Origin: JAAXQD01 sp963790095
GTDB taxonomy: Bacteria; Desulfobacterota; Desulfobacteria; Desulfobacterales; UBA11574
Direction: 5' to 3'
DNA: 64,000 nucleotides
NCBI GenBank assembly: GCA_963790095.1
Contig: CAWBNO010000016.1
Coordinates: 62,001-126,000 of the forward strand
In this document: positions 1-7,346 of the stretch, piece by piece
How the letters are laid out: each line of letters begins with the position of its first letter
Position numbering within the stretch: position 1 is the first letter of the stretch
Made by a program: the position numbers and the translations under genes
Notes under the pieces: generated by a model
Databases searched by the model: none
Told to the model about the DNA's origin: nothing
Seen by the model: the letters and a program-made list of their open reading frames with translations, nothing else

Positions 1-1133
1 GGGAGATATTTGAGCTCCTTGAAAAAATGGTGCTGATTCAGAGCGGCAGCTTCAACAAGGACGGTATCGATAAGCTGGGCCGGTTCATAAAATCGACATT
101 TCAGTCCAACAATGTCTCATGCCGGGTAATCGAGCAGGATAGATATGGGAATCATCTCGTTGTTCGATCCCTCTGTGATGTCCAATTCGACTCACAGATA
201 CTCCTTGTGGGCCACATGGATACGGTATTTCCAAAAGATACCGACTTTAACTGGTATAGAGAAGACGACTCCCTTTGTTACGGCCCGGGGGTCATCGACA
301 TGAAAGGTGGTCTTGCCGCCGGCATATTCGCACTTAAAGCACTGGACGACGAAAACCTTTTAACCCAGATACCTGTAACGTTCATATTTAATTCCGATGA
401 AGAGATCGGATCTCCCAGTTCTAAAGCGCTGGTTCAGGAAGAGGCAAAAAAAAGTATTTTTGCATTTGTGCTGGAGACCGGGGGACGAAACGGAGAAATC
501 GTCACCGGTCGAAAGGGAAACCTTTCCATTGAACTCAAGATCAAAGGAAGGGCAGGTCATGCTGCATTTGCCGGCAAGGATAAAGCCAGCGCTATTGTTG
601 AACTGGCGCACAAAATAATTGGATTTGAATCCTTAAACAATCCTGATAGGGGAATCAGCGTAAATGTGGGGCGCGTCGACGGAGGAATAGGACCCAATAC
701 CGTGCCCGAGCATGCTTCAGCCCGGATCGATTTTAGGTTTTTAAAAAGTTCGGACAAGGCGTATCTCGAACAAAAGATGGCCGAGATTACCCAGAAACAG
801 AACATCCAAAATACACGCTCCCAGTTTATCGTATTGAGCGGCAGGCCACCCATGCCGGTCTCTGAAAAAAATAAAAAACTTTTTAACGCTGTCAAAGAAA
901 CAGCAACATCGATTGGATTGTCTGTGGACGAAGAATTCAGGGCCGGCGTATCCGATGCCAATCTGATTGCCGGAGAAAATACACCGGTCATAGATGGCCT
1001 GGGTCCCATCGGCGCCATGGATCACAGCAAAGACGAATACATGATCAAAGACAGCCTTTTACAACGGTCAGCGTTGCTGGCGAACGCAATAATAGAATGC
1101 TGGGAGAAGTACAATCAGGGGCTGCTGTTCTGA
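1..1133 (+). CDS. M20 family metallopeptidase (carboxypeptidase G2-like), 5' end outside window
   Basis: This is a zinc-dependent exopeptidase or deacylase of the M20/ArgE/CPG2 family. The reading frame is open to the first base. The ATG at 27 falls inside the usual N-terminal helix (preceding residues read EIFELLEK), so the true start lies upstream and the gene is partial. Counting from that ATG, the metal site is visible as GHMDTVFP (His63, Asp65), the bridging Asp91 in GPGVIDMKGG, the catalytic and metal Glu125-Glu126 in SDEEIG, a Glu in LETGG, and a late His in MDHSKDEY. The region between about 165 and 275 is the dimerisation lid (GRAGHAAF). The substrate is not decidable from sequence. 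Family membership is secure; the exact enzyme is not. Confidence 0.9.
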   Translation, partial: EIFELLEKMVLIQSGSFNKDGIDKLGRFIKSTFQSNNVSCRVIEQDRYGNHLVVRSLCDVQFDSQILLVGHMDTVFPKDTDFNWYREDDSLCYGPGVIDMKGGLAAGIFALKALDDENLLTQIPVTFIFNSDEEIGSPSSKALVQEEAKKSIFAFVLETGGRNGEIVTGRKGNLSIELKIKGRAGHAAFAGKDKASAIVELAHKIIGFESLNNPDRGISVNVGRVDGGIGPNTVPEHASARIDFRFLKSSDKAYLEQKMAEITQKQNIQNTRSQFIVLSGRPPMPVSEKNKKLFNAVKETATSIGLSVDEEFRAGVSDANLIAGENTPVIDGLGPIGAMDHSKDEYMIKDSLLQRSALLANAIIECWEKYNQGLLF

Positions 1134-1224
1134 CAGGGTGAACGCATTTGATTTCGGTGCAGCGAAGGGGCGGAGTGTTTCTCTTGGAAACCGACGGGCT
1201 ATCTTCCTCAAACAGCCACAAATT

Positions 1225-1899
1225 TTATGCATCTGGCAGATACGGTATCAGATCACGGACATATTCCGTCAGCACTTTGAAACCTTGGTCTCTCAACGCC
1301 GAAACCGCGTTATCTTTATCTTTGGCGGCCACCCGCATAACTAGCTGATAAATTCCAGGATAATCTTTCTCCGGCCAGGTAATGAGGCTGAGGATACTGA
1401 TTTCCTGATCTTTTAGGATCCTTGATACTTCGGCGATGACCCCGACGCGGTCTTCAACCAGGACAGTAAACCGGGCACTTCCTTCGCCAAATCCAATGGC
1501 ACGAAGCAGAACTCTCATGACATCGCTACTCGTAATGATCCCCACAAGCTTTTCATCTTCGATGACCGGCAACGCATTGATTCTGTTTTTCTGCATAATT
1601 AAAGCTGCACGTTCAATGGTTGTGCCGGGTGATATGGTAATAATCTTCTTGGACATTATGGGTTCAACGGTAAGTTGGGTGAGCAGGTAATTCAACTCAT
1701 GGACGCTGAGTGTTGTGGCCGGAGATGCCGAAGTTTGTTTAATATCCCTGTCCGATACAATTCCGATCAAATCTCCATTTTTATCCACCACCAGAAGATG
1801 GTTGATCCGCTTTTCGTCGATAATCTCCTTTGCTTTTTGCAAACTCGTATCCGGGGGAATGGTCATAAGAAATGTATTCATAATTCGGCCCACGTACAT
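1225..1899 (-). CDS. CBS-pair and ACT domain protein (AcuB-like)
   Basis: This 224-residue protein carries two CBS motifs (about 1-60 and 76-135) followed by an ACT domain (about 140-224), the architecture of AcuB-like proteins. CBS pairs usually bind adenine nucleotides and ACT domains bind amino acids, so a sensory or allosteric role is likely; no enzymatic domain is present. Visible marks are HLLVVDKNGDLIGIVSDRD in CBS1, ALPVIEDEKLVGIITSSD in CBS2, and VEDRVGVIAEVSRIL opening the ACT part. The ATG at 1899 has a strong AGGAGG ribosome site just upstream. It converges with the M20 gene. The ligand and partner are unknown. Confidence 0.85.
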   Translation of the reverse strand: MYVGRIMNTFLMTIPPDTSLQKAKEIIDEKRINHLLVVDKNGDLIGIVSDRDIKQTSASPATTLSVHELNYLLTQLTVEPIMSKKIITISPGTTIERAALIMQKNRINALPVIEDEKLVGIITSSDVMRVLLRAIGFGEGSARFTVLVEDRVGVIAEVSRILKDQEISILSLITWPEKDYPGIYQLVMRVAAKDKDNAVSALRDQGFKVLTEYVRDLIPYLPDA

Positions 1900-1985
1900 T
1901 GGAAGACCTCCTTTGCATGATAAAGACGGCTAAGCAGAAAAATAGGTATTGTTAAACTTAAGCGTTGCGGAAGAGAAAAATCAAT

Positions 1986-2171
1986 TTAAATGATATCTTT
2001 GCTGTTTAAACAAAATCTTCCTTCTTCAGCATAATCGATGGCATGTATGGCATAGCTGTTATCAAATGAAACCTGATAAAGTTGTATCGCCTCTAATATT
2101 TCACAATCCTTTACACACGTTTCTTTGGGTTGATTTTTCTTAATACAATTTGCACATGGAGAAGAAATCAT
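1986..2171 (-). CDS. Small Cys-rich protein, unknown function (61 aa)
   Basis: This small protein begins MISSPCANC. I chose the start at 2171 because GAGGAGG sits directly upstream at 2177-2183; a longer frame up to 2213 lacks such a site. Four cysteines cluster near the N-terminus (CANC, then C-x3-C in CVKDC) with a fifth near the C-terminus, a layout compatible with zinc or Fe-S binding. It has no signal peptide or membrane segment. It is followed upstream by another tiny Cys-rich gene on the same strand. I do not recognise the family. It is kept as a real gene because of the ribosome site and the cysteine pattern. Confidence 0.6.
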   Translation of the reverse strand: MISSPCANCIKKNQPKETCVKDCEILEAIQLYQVSFDNSYAIHAIDYAEEGRFCLNSKDII

Positions 2172-2284
2172 ATTTACCTCCTCTATCATGCTAATATTAA
2201 TGTGAAAAACCATTTTTATAAATCAACGATACATCATCTTCCAACCTTCCGACAAACGTTAAACGAGCTTAATACATGAATATA

Positions 2285-2437
2285 CTATGCGCCACCAACA
2301 GACTTCTTTTGATCATGAAAGACTTCACAGTGCTTACACCACTTGCGTAAGTTCCCTTTCCGAAAAATTTCCGTGCAAACTTCACGATAATATTGAATTT
2401 TCGGGTCCTTAGGGCATTTTATTAAAGACTTGCCCAT
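2285..2437 (-). CDS. Small Cys-rich zinc-ribbon-like protein (50 aa)
   Basis: This 50-residue reading frame starts at ATG 2437 (MGKSLIKCP) and ends at TAG 2285. It has AAGGAAGG just upstream and a near-consensus sigma-70 promoter about 60 bp further up, so start, ribosome site and promoter all agree. Cysteines occur as C8, C21 and a C-x2-C pair at C34/C37 (WCKHC), with many Lys/Arg between them, suggesting a small zinc- or nucleic-acid-binding protein. It lies next to the other Cys-rich gene at 1986-2171 and upstream of a zinc-ribbon PilZ gene. Function is unknown; coding status is inferred, not proven. Confidence 0.6.
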   Translation of the reverse strand: MGKSLIKCPKDPKIQYYREVCTEIFRKGNLRKWCKHCEVFHDQKKSVGGA

Positions 2438-2497
2438 TTATACCTTCCTTTTTTTTGTTGTTTCAAATCGTTGATATTTCGGAACAAATTTTAGAAT

Positions 2498-2526
2498 AAT
2501 ATATAAAAAAATTTCTTGTGTGTCAA
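2498..2526 (-). promoter_or_regulatory. Sigma-70 type promoter for the 50-aa Cys-rich gene, with upstream palindrome
   Basis: Read on the minus strand: TTGACA (2526-2521), a 17-bp spacer, then TATATT (2503-2498). Just upstream of the -35 box is an inverted repeat CACAA-N4-TTGTG at 2538-2551, placed where an activator could bind. The -35 and -10 hexamers and spacing are identical to those of the cooS promoter at 40407-40435. Confidence 0.6.
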
Positions 2527-2764
2527 GAAAAATATACCACAATATGTTGTGATATCTTCAAAAAAACTATTTAACCCCAAAAAACAAAAAGAATAATTAA
2601 TTGATCGTTTCCGTTAACCCTGTGTCAGCGAAGAAGATTCTGGGAAGGCTTGGAAAATGCAAGACATCTTGCAATGATCCCATGGGATATGATATACTAA
2701 CGGGACAATTTGTCAGATGCCTGAGTGCAAACCTAAATAATGTCAAATAAGGGCTGCCAATACC

Positions 2765-3244
2765 ATGGATAAAGTTTTTATTTACAAAGACCACAAGGCG
2801 ATAATTATTTGCCCAAAATGTGAGAAATCCAAGACCGTAGATGTATCCGAACACATGCATACCCAGGAGGCGGTGAAATTAAAACATCCGTGTGGGTGTG
2901 GATATGTGTATAACGTACTTTTAGAAAGAAGAAACAGATACAGAAAAATACTGGATGTTCCGGGCATATACACGCATTTTATTTCCGGACGACAATTGTC
3001 GAAAGGTTCGATGACCGTAAAAGAAATCACGCGGGCAGGATTGGGCTTAAAGCTTGACAGGGATGAGATGGAAAAATTTAACATGGGTGACATACTGTTC
3101 GTTGAGTTTCATCTGGACGACGAATTGAAATCTTTAATCCGGAAAGAGGCCACCATTAGAATGATTCGTGGTCCTTATATCGGGGCCGAGTTTTCCTCTG
3201 TAGATCTTTACGACAGAGCCCTTGGAATTTACATGTTCAAATAA
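2765..3244 (+). CDS. PilZ domain protein with N-terminal zinc ribbon
   Basis: This 159-residue protein likely binds cyclic di-GMP. Its N-terminus has a C-x2-C (C16/C19) and a CGC pair (C43/C45) that could form a zinc ribbon. The PilZ signature follows: R-x3-R at R56/R60 within ERRNRYRK, and a degenerate second motif ITRAGLGLKL around 87-96, where the usual D/N-x-S-x2-G is altered. The first motif is intact, so binding is plausible but not certain. The ribosome site before ATG 2765 is weak. The gene is 17 bp from the next one, which is probably co-transcribed. A diguanylate cyclase is encoded at 20954-21883 in the same window. Confidence 0.75.
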   Translation: MDKVFIYKDHKAIIICPKCEKSKTVDVSEHMHTQEAVKLKHPCGCGYVYNVLLERRNRYRKILDVPGIYTHFISGRQLSKGSMTVKEITRAGLGLKLDRDEMEKFNMGDILFVEFHLDDELKSLIRKEATIRMIRGPYIGAEFSSVDLYDRALGIYMFK

Positions 3245-3261
3245 ACGTTCGGGATAAAATT

Positions 3262-4170
3262 ATGGATATAAAAGTACAGCTGAAAAAAATGATACAGACT
3301 GCAGAACTTTATCGATCTCAGGGGTTGCTATCCGAGGCATCGGGGAAATATGAAGATGCCCTCGCATTGTTACAGGGATCTGAGTTGATTCAGGGGGGCC
3401 AAAAGCTGGCTGATATTATTTCAAAGAAAATCAGCGCGGTTAAAAATGATATTCAAAAAATAGAAAAACAGCCGATATTGCCAGAAGTGTCCAGGGAGGA
3501 GCAGGATATTATTAAAACCCTGTTCACAGAGACCAAAGACACCAGCCAAGAATCAGAAGTTCTCGAAGGCGCACTGACCCTGGCCAAGTTCGGACAGTTC
3601 GAGAGGTCTTTAGAAGAGTTAAATGAGCTGTTAAAGGCACCTCACCTCCGGATGAAGGCCGCTAAAAATATTTTGCGATGCCACATGGCCCGATCTTCAA
3701 TAGAATCTGCGTATTCTCAGTTTCAAAAATGGCAGTCAAGCAACCTTTTTGCTCCAAATCAACTGCTCACCATACGCCTGTTTCTTGAAGTTTTTCGGTT
3801 TGACAACCTGAAGGAAAATGTTTCTCTTCAATTAAGGGATCCTGAACATGTTGATGAACTCGAGATAACTGACGGAGAGTTCCCCGATATCTGCTCCATG
3901 ATCATCACTTTTGACGAAGGTCCCTTAAAAGGGGGGACGTTTGTTCTGGATGTCAGTTTCCAGACGGGAAACGTAATCACCCTCTTTGTCGCAGGCCATA
4001 AAGAGGAGTTGCTGAACAATTTTAAGGTTGGTAAGATACTGGAAAGATTGCAGTTTAATACCACTATTGCCATATTTAAAGGTAAAGGGATCGTCGACGA
4101 AAAGGTTAAAATCGATTCCGGACCCAGACAGGGAGACTACCGACTGGACATCAAGGTTAAGAGTTCGTAG
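3262..4170 (+). CDS. Hypothetical protein with helical N-terminal repeats
   Basis: This 302-residue protein belongs to no family I recognise. The first 60 residues look like a TPR or MIT-type helical hairpin (alternating Ala, Tyr and Leu: AELYRSQGLLSEASGKYEDA). Residues 100-180 continue as helices, and the last 100 residues look beta-rich. No signal peptide or membrane span is visible, so it is probably cytoplasmic. It follows the PilZ gene by 17 bp and is most likely in its operon, suggesting, without proof, a role in the same c-di-GMP response. Its stop lies 3 bp from the stop of the convergent candidate selenoprotein gene. Confidence 0.7.
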   Translation: MDIKVQLKKMIQTAELYRSQGLLSEASGKYEDALALLQGSELIQGGQKLADIISKKISAVKNDIQKIEKQPILPEVSREEQDIIKTLFTETKDTSQESEVLEGALTLAKFGQFERSLEELNELLKAPHLRMKAAKNILRCHMARSSIESAYSQFQKWQSSNLFAPNQLLTIRLFLEVFRFDNLKENVSLQLRDPEHVDELEITDGEFPDICSMIITFDEGPLKGGTFVLDVSFQTGNVITLFVAGHKEELLNNFKVGKILERLQFNTTIAIFKGKGIVDEKVKIDSGPRQGDYRLDIKVKSS

Positions 4171-4173
4171 ATA

Positions 4174-4347
4174 TTATTTTAAATCCGTATCCTTTTTTTG
4201 GGGTATCTGCTCTTGGGCATGGCCTTTCTTCCTTGTCACCTGACAAGAATCTTGGACTCAGGTGGAAATACCCAATTTGGGAAGGATATACGCTTGCAAC
4301 AGGAACCACACCCCCACAATGATCAATAACAAAAATATTTCGTTCAT
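4174..4347 (-). CDS. Candidate selenoprotein: small membrane protein with in-frame UGA (57 codons, U30)
   Basis: The ATG at 4347 is preceded by GGAGAGGG. A hydrophobic N-terminal helix (residues 4-22) is followed by PKLGIST, then a UGA at codon 30 (4260-4258), then VQDSC, so the UGA codon and Cys35 form a U-x4-C pair. Reading through UGA gives 27 more polar, Lys/Gln-rich codons ending at TAA 4174, exactly 3 bp from the stop of the convergent gene; this is what a real 3' end would look like. A hairpin with a GGU-containing loop starts 8 nt after the UGA, at a distance typical of bacterial SECIS elements. The alternative is a 29-residue peptide stopping at UGA. I recall similar small proteins with Cys at this site but cannot name a family. 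Function is unknown; membrane-anchored redox is a guess. Confidence 0.6.
4230..4249 (-). promoter_or_regulatory. SECIS-like hairpin after UGA
   Basis: On the minus strand an 8-bp stem (UUCUUGUC with GACAAGGA, one G-U pair) closes a 4-nt loop AGGU. The loop GGU starts 17 nt after the UGA at 4258-4260. A GGU-bearing apical loop at this distance is the hallmark of bacterial selenocysteine insertion elements such as that of fdhF. Folding was done by eye. Confidence 0.55.
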
Positions 4348-4359
4348 GTTCCCTCTCCT

Positions 4360-4383
4360 AATCCCATTTGTTCCGATGGGATT
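4360..4383 (-). other. Perfect 8-bp hairpin between HD gene and candidate selenoprotein gene
   Basis: AATCCCAT (4360-4367) and ATGGGATT (4376-4383) pair perfectly around an 8-nt loop. It lies in the 71-bp gap after the HD gene stop and ends just before the ribosome site of the small gene. It has no T-run, so it is not a clean terminator; it may be an mRNA-processing or attenuating structure. Confidence 0.4.
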
Positions 4384-4418
4384 CGTTTATTTATCGAATG
4401 GTTAAAAAATAGATGGAA

Positions 4419-5258
4419 TTAACAACAACGCTCCACATAATCGTGTGCATTCTTTACCGCCGCGGTGATCTCTTTTGAGTGCGGGAGGGTCGCTTCAATC
4501 TTCTCTATGTACTCAAGCTCTTTAACCGCCTTGAAAGAAGGTGCAAAATTAAGATCGAAGACCCAGCTTATCTGGAGCAGTTTAAAATCGTTGAGTGTCT
4601 TTAAATCTTGAATACGAGCAAAACAGCCATTGTTCAAGGCAGCGATAACCCTTGGCGAAAAATCCGGATCATCGGGAAGGCCGATTTCTACAGCCGCGTT
4701 GACCTGTTTATCACGCACCTTGTAATAATCTATAAAAACCCGCCAGATATCGAGCTTGTCGGCATCCCGAAGCAAGCGAATGAAAAAAAGTGTTCTCTCA
4801 TCCTGGTCATCGGGAATTTTCATTGTATTGTGAAAGGCGACAGCTTTTGCAATCCATCGCTTTTCATTCCGATTGCATCCGGACAGAACTTTATGCGCCG
4901 CCATCTCCCGGAGTCCGAGCATGGCATGATTTTCGGAATCCATGTCCCTAAACGTGCTGTATACGGCATACTGTTTAAAGCGTCCGAGATCGTGAAATAG
5001 ACCCATGATTTCCGCCAAGATCATATCCTGGTCCGACAGCCCCAGAGCATTTCCCAGAAAGATCATATTCCGACACACATGCTCCGTATGTTTTTCTTTG
5101 AGATGGATGGTGCTGTTGTTTACGGGGTCGTCTGTATAAAAGCCGGCAACATAATCCGCAAACCATTTTTTTAAATATTTTAAATGGTTTCGGTTCATAG
5201 CCCTTCGATCGGTCAGGGAAATTTTAGTATCGGATTTGTTCTGTTTTTCGGACTTCAT
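4419..5258 (-). CDS. HD domain phosphohydrolase
   Basis: This 279-residue protein has one HD domain. Metal ligands are visible as H57/H60 in HTEHVCRN, the H89-D90 doublet in LFHDLGRF, a further His in AFHNTM, and the closing Asp in RDADKLD. HD hydrolases cleave phosphate esters or anhydrides of nucleotides; the substrate here cannot be read from sequence. A second candidate start is Met21 (MNRNHLKYL); neither has a strong ribosome site. The length fits a stand-alone HD protein. It is divergent from the aldehyde oxidoreductase gene and lies 71 bp upstream of the candidate selenoprotein gene on the same strand, possibly one transcript. Confidence 0.85.
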   Translation of the reverse strand: MKSEKQNKSDTKISLTDRRAMNRNHLKYLKKWFADYVAGFYTDDPVNNSTIHLKEKHTEHVCRNMIFLGNALGLSDQDMILAEIMGLFHDLGRFKQYAVYSTFRDMDSENHAMLGLREMAAHKVLSGCNRNEKRWIAKAVAFHNTMKIPDDQDERTLFFIRLLRDADKLDIWRVFIDYYKVRDKQVNAAVEIGLPDDPDFSPRVIAALNNGCFARIQDLKTLNDFKLLQISWVFDLNFAPSFKAVKELEYIEKIEATLPHSKEITAAVKNAHDYVERCC

Positions 5259-5347
5259 ACGTCTGTCGTCACGGCGTTAAACACGCATCTCAATAAAATA
5301 GGCGAATTATACAATAAAGCCGAAAGTTAAGTTTAAAAGGGAGACAT

Positions 5348-5385
5348 GTCAAGGTCAATATAAGGGCGTTTCTTTCCGCCTTGAC
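5348..5385. other. Hairpin in the HD-AOR divergent intergenic region (5259-5572)
   Basis: The 314-bp gap between the divergent HD and AOR genes holds GTCAAG (5348-5353) pairing with CTTGAC (5380-5385), with an inner GGCG/CGCC helix. No convincing -35/-10 pair was found. A leader RNA upstream of a tungsten enzyme gene would be of interest, but the features of a known Moco/Tuco riboswitch were not recognised. Nothing else in the gap looks coding. Confidence 0.3.
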
Positions 5386-5572
5386 TCTCGGGCACCGTTT
5401 ACTTAAAATCGTTGCAAGAAAAAGCGGCGTTAAACGGTTCCCAAATAAAATCCGTCGATGCCCTCTTTAAACTGCCGGGATTGCAGCGGTTCATCCACTG
5501 CATTTTTTCTAATAATTGCCATTTCGTTTGCCTTTTTCTAGTATGATAATCACGGATCATGTTGCGGTGAAT

Positions 5573-7342
5573 ATGTACGGATGGTGTGGAAAAATTGCCA
5601 GAATAAACCTTTCGGATCAAACGGTGTGTGTCGATACGGCTGATCCGGATATTTTAAAAACCTTCATCGGCGGAAGGGGCTTGTCCGGATATTACCTCGG
5701 GGAAAAAATAACCCTGGAATGGCATCATCCGGATATGCCGCTCCTCATTTTTACCGGTCCTCTCGTGAATACCCGCTCTCCCACATCCGGACGGATGACC
5801 ATCATGTCCCGTTCACCGCTCACCGGCACTGTGGGGGATTCTTCCGTGGGCGGGTCCTTTGCCCATCAATTGAAAAAAGCCGGCTTTGACGGGATTGTTA
5901 TCACCGGAAAATCCGAGACGCTCTGCGGCATAGAGATCCACGATCAAACGATCCGTATCGTCGATGCCGCTTCCTTTGCCGGCCGCAAAACCGGTGAGGT
6001 CCATTCGCGTATCAAAGATAAAGGATCGACAGCGATTATCGGGCCGGCAGGGGAAAATGGCGTTCTTTTTTCCAGCATCATGGTTGATCGGAATTTTGCA
6101 GCCGGCAGAACCGGCATCGGACGGGTCGCCGGTTCCAAAAACTTAAAATATCTTACCGTAAAGGGAACCGGGAGAACGAAAGTCTTTGATCCGGAAGGGT
6201 TAAGATCCGCAAGGGAAGATGTGTTCCGGCTTGCATCCGCTTCGCCGGTTCTGTTGGGAGAATACGGAATCTCACGTTTCGGCACCGGCGCCCTCTACGA
6301 CCTGATGGATGCACGGCGCATGATGCCCACCGACAATTTCCAGAAGACTCGGTTTGGCAATGCTTCCCGAATGAACGCATATGCTTTCAAAAAGAAATAC
6401 AGCCCCAAAAAAACCGGATGCCGGGGATGCCACATTTTGTGCAAAAAAATAACGCAAGGCCGAACCAGCATGCCCGAATTTGAGACCATGAGTCATTTCA
6501 GCGCCCTGTTAGACAACAGAGATATTGGCGCTGTGGTCGAAGCCAACAGGATGTGTAATGAAATGGGGATGGATACCATTTCAGCGGCAGCGACCCTGGC
6601 CTGTTTTTCGGAAATTTCAAAACAGAAATTATCGTCTCAAAAAATTGTGTCTCTCCTCCGGGATATGGGAAGAAACAAGGGAATCGGTGCTGAACTCGGC
6701 AACGGTGCGACGATATATGCACAGCGATGTGGCCGCCCCGATCTTGCCATGGCGGTCAAAGGCCAGGAATTGCCGGCCTACGATCCAAGAGGTGCCTACG
6801 GGATGGCCCTGGCATATGCCACATCTTCACGGGGCGGGTGTCATTTGAGAGCATATCCCATCAGTCACGAAATTTTAAGAAAACCGGTTGCCACCGATCG
6901 CTTTTCTTTCAAAGGCAAGGGGAGAATGATAAAAATCGGTGAAGATTTGAATGCAGCCGCCGATTCTCTTACAGCATGCAAATTCATATTTTTTGCGGCA
7001 TCCCTCGAAGAGTATGCTAGGATTTATACCGCTGTGACCGGGGTAAAAACATCCGGTCAGGATCTTTTTGAAACCGGCGAACGGATCAATTATAACGAAC
7101 GGATGATGAATGCCGCCAACGGCTTCAGCCGAAAAGACGATGATCTGCCGGACCGTTTTTTTAAATCGCCGGGGAACAGCGACAGCCGTATCCAGATTAA
7201 ATCCATAGACAGGGCAGCGTTTTTATTCGCACGTTCCAATTATTATCGAGCTAGAAAGCTGGACAAAAACGGCATGCCGATTCCAAAAGTTGCACGGCAG
7301 CTGGGTCTGGAGCCTTTAAAAATCCCCAAAGGTGACCGATAA
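5573..7342 (+). CDS. Aldehyde:ferredoxin oxidoreductase family protein (tungstopterin enzyme)
   Basis: This AOR-family enzyme oxidises an aldehyde to a carboxylate, passing two electrons to ferredoxin through a bis-pterin tungsten site and a [4Fe-4S] cluster. I chose the ATG at 5573 because the protein then opens MYGWCGKIARINL, as AOR proteins do; the frame extends to 5516 without support. The length of 589 is close to the family norm of about 600. Cluster ligands are C283, C286 and C290 (CRGCHILC) plus C469 (LTACKF). The pterin-binding motifs GGRGLSGYYL and AAGRTGIGRVAGSKNLKYL are present. Neighbouring MoaD- and MoeB-type genes on the other strand fit pterin cofactor supply. The aldehyde substrate is unknown. 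Confidence 0.92.
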   Translation: MYGWCGKIARINLSDQTVCVDTADPDILKTFIGGRGLSGYYLGEKITLEWHHPDMPLLIFTGPLVNTRSPTSGRMTIMSRSPLTGTVGDSSVGGSFAHQLKKAGFDGIVITGKSETLCGIEIHDQTIRIVDAASFAGRKTGEVHSRIKDKGSTAIIGPAGENGVLFSSIMVDRNFAAGRTGIGRVAGSKNLKYLTVKGTGRTKVFDPEGLRSAREDVFRLASASPVLLGEYGISRFGTGALYDLMDARRMMPTDNFQKTRFGNASRMNAYAFKKKYSPKKTGCRGCHILCKKITQGRTSMPEFETMSHFSALLDNRDIGAVVEANRMCNEMGMDTISAAATLACFSEISKQKLSSQKIVSLLRDMGRNKGIGAELGNGATIYAQRCGRPDLAMAVKGQELPAYDPRGAYGMALAYATSSRGGCHLRAYPISHEILRKPVATDRFSFKGKGRMIKIGEDLNAAADSLTACKFIFFAASLEEYARIYTAVTGVKTSGQDLFETGERINYNERMMNAANGFSRKDDDLPDRFFKSPGNSDSRIQIKSIDRAAFLFARSNYYRARKLDKNGMPIPKVARQLGLEPLKIPKGDR

Positions 7343-7346
7343 ATCC

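Noticed and set aside
557..1018. 153-residue open frame opposite the M20 peptidase
   Set aside because: It is antisense to conserved peptidase sequence and has no supporting signals.
5399..5620. 73-residue frame opposite the AOR upstream region
   Set aside because: No ribosome site or family resemblance, and it runs into the AOR start on the other strand.
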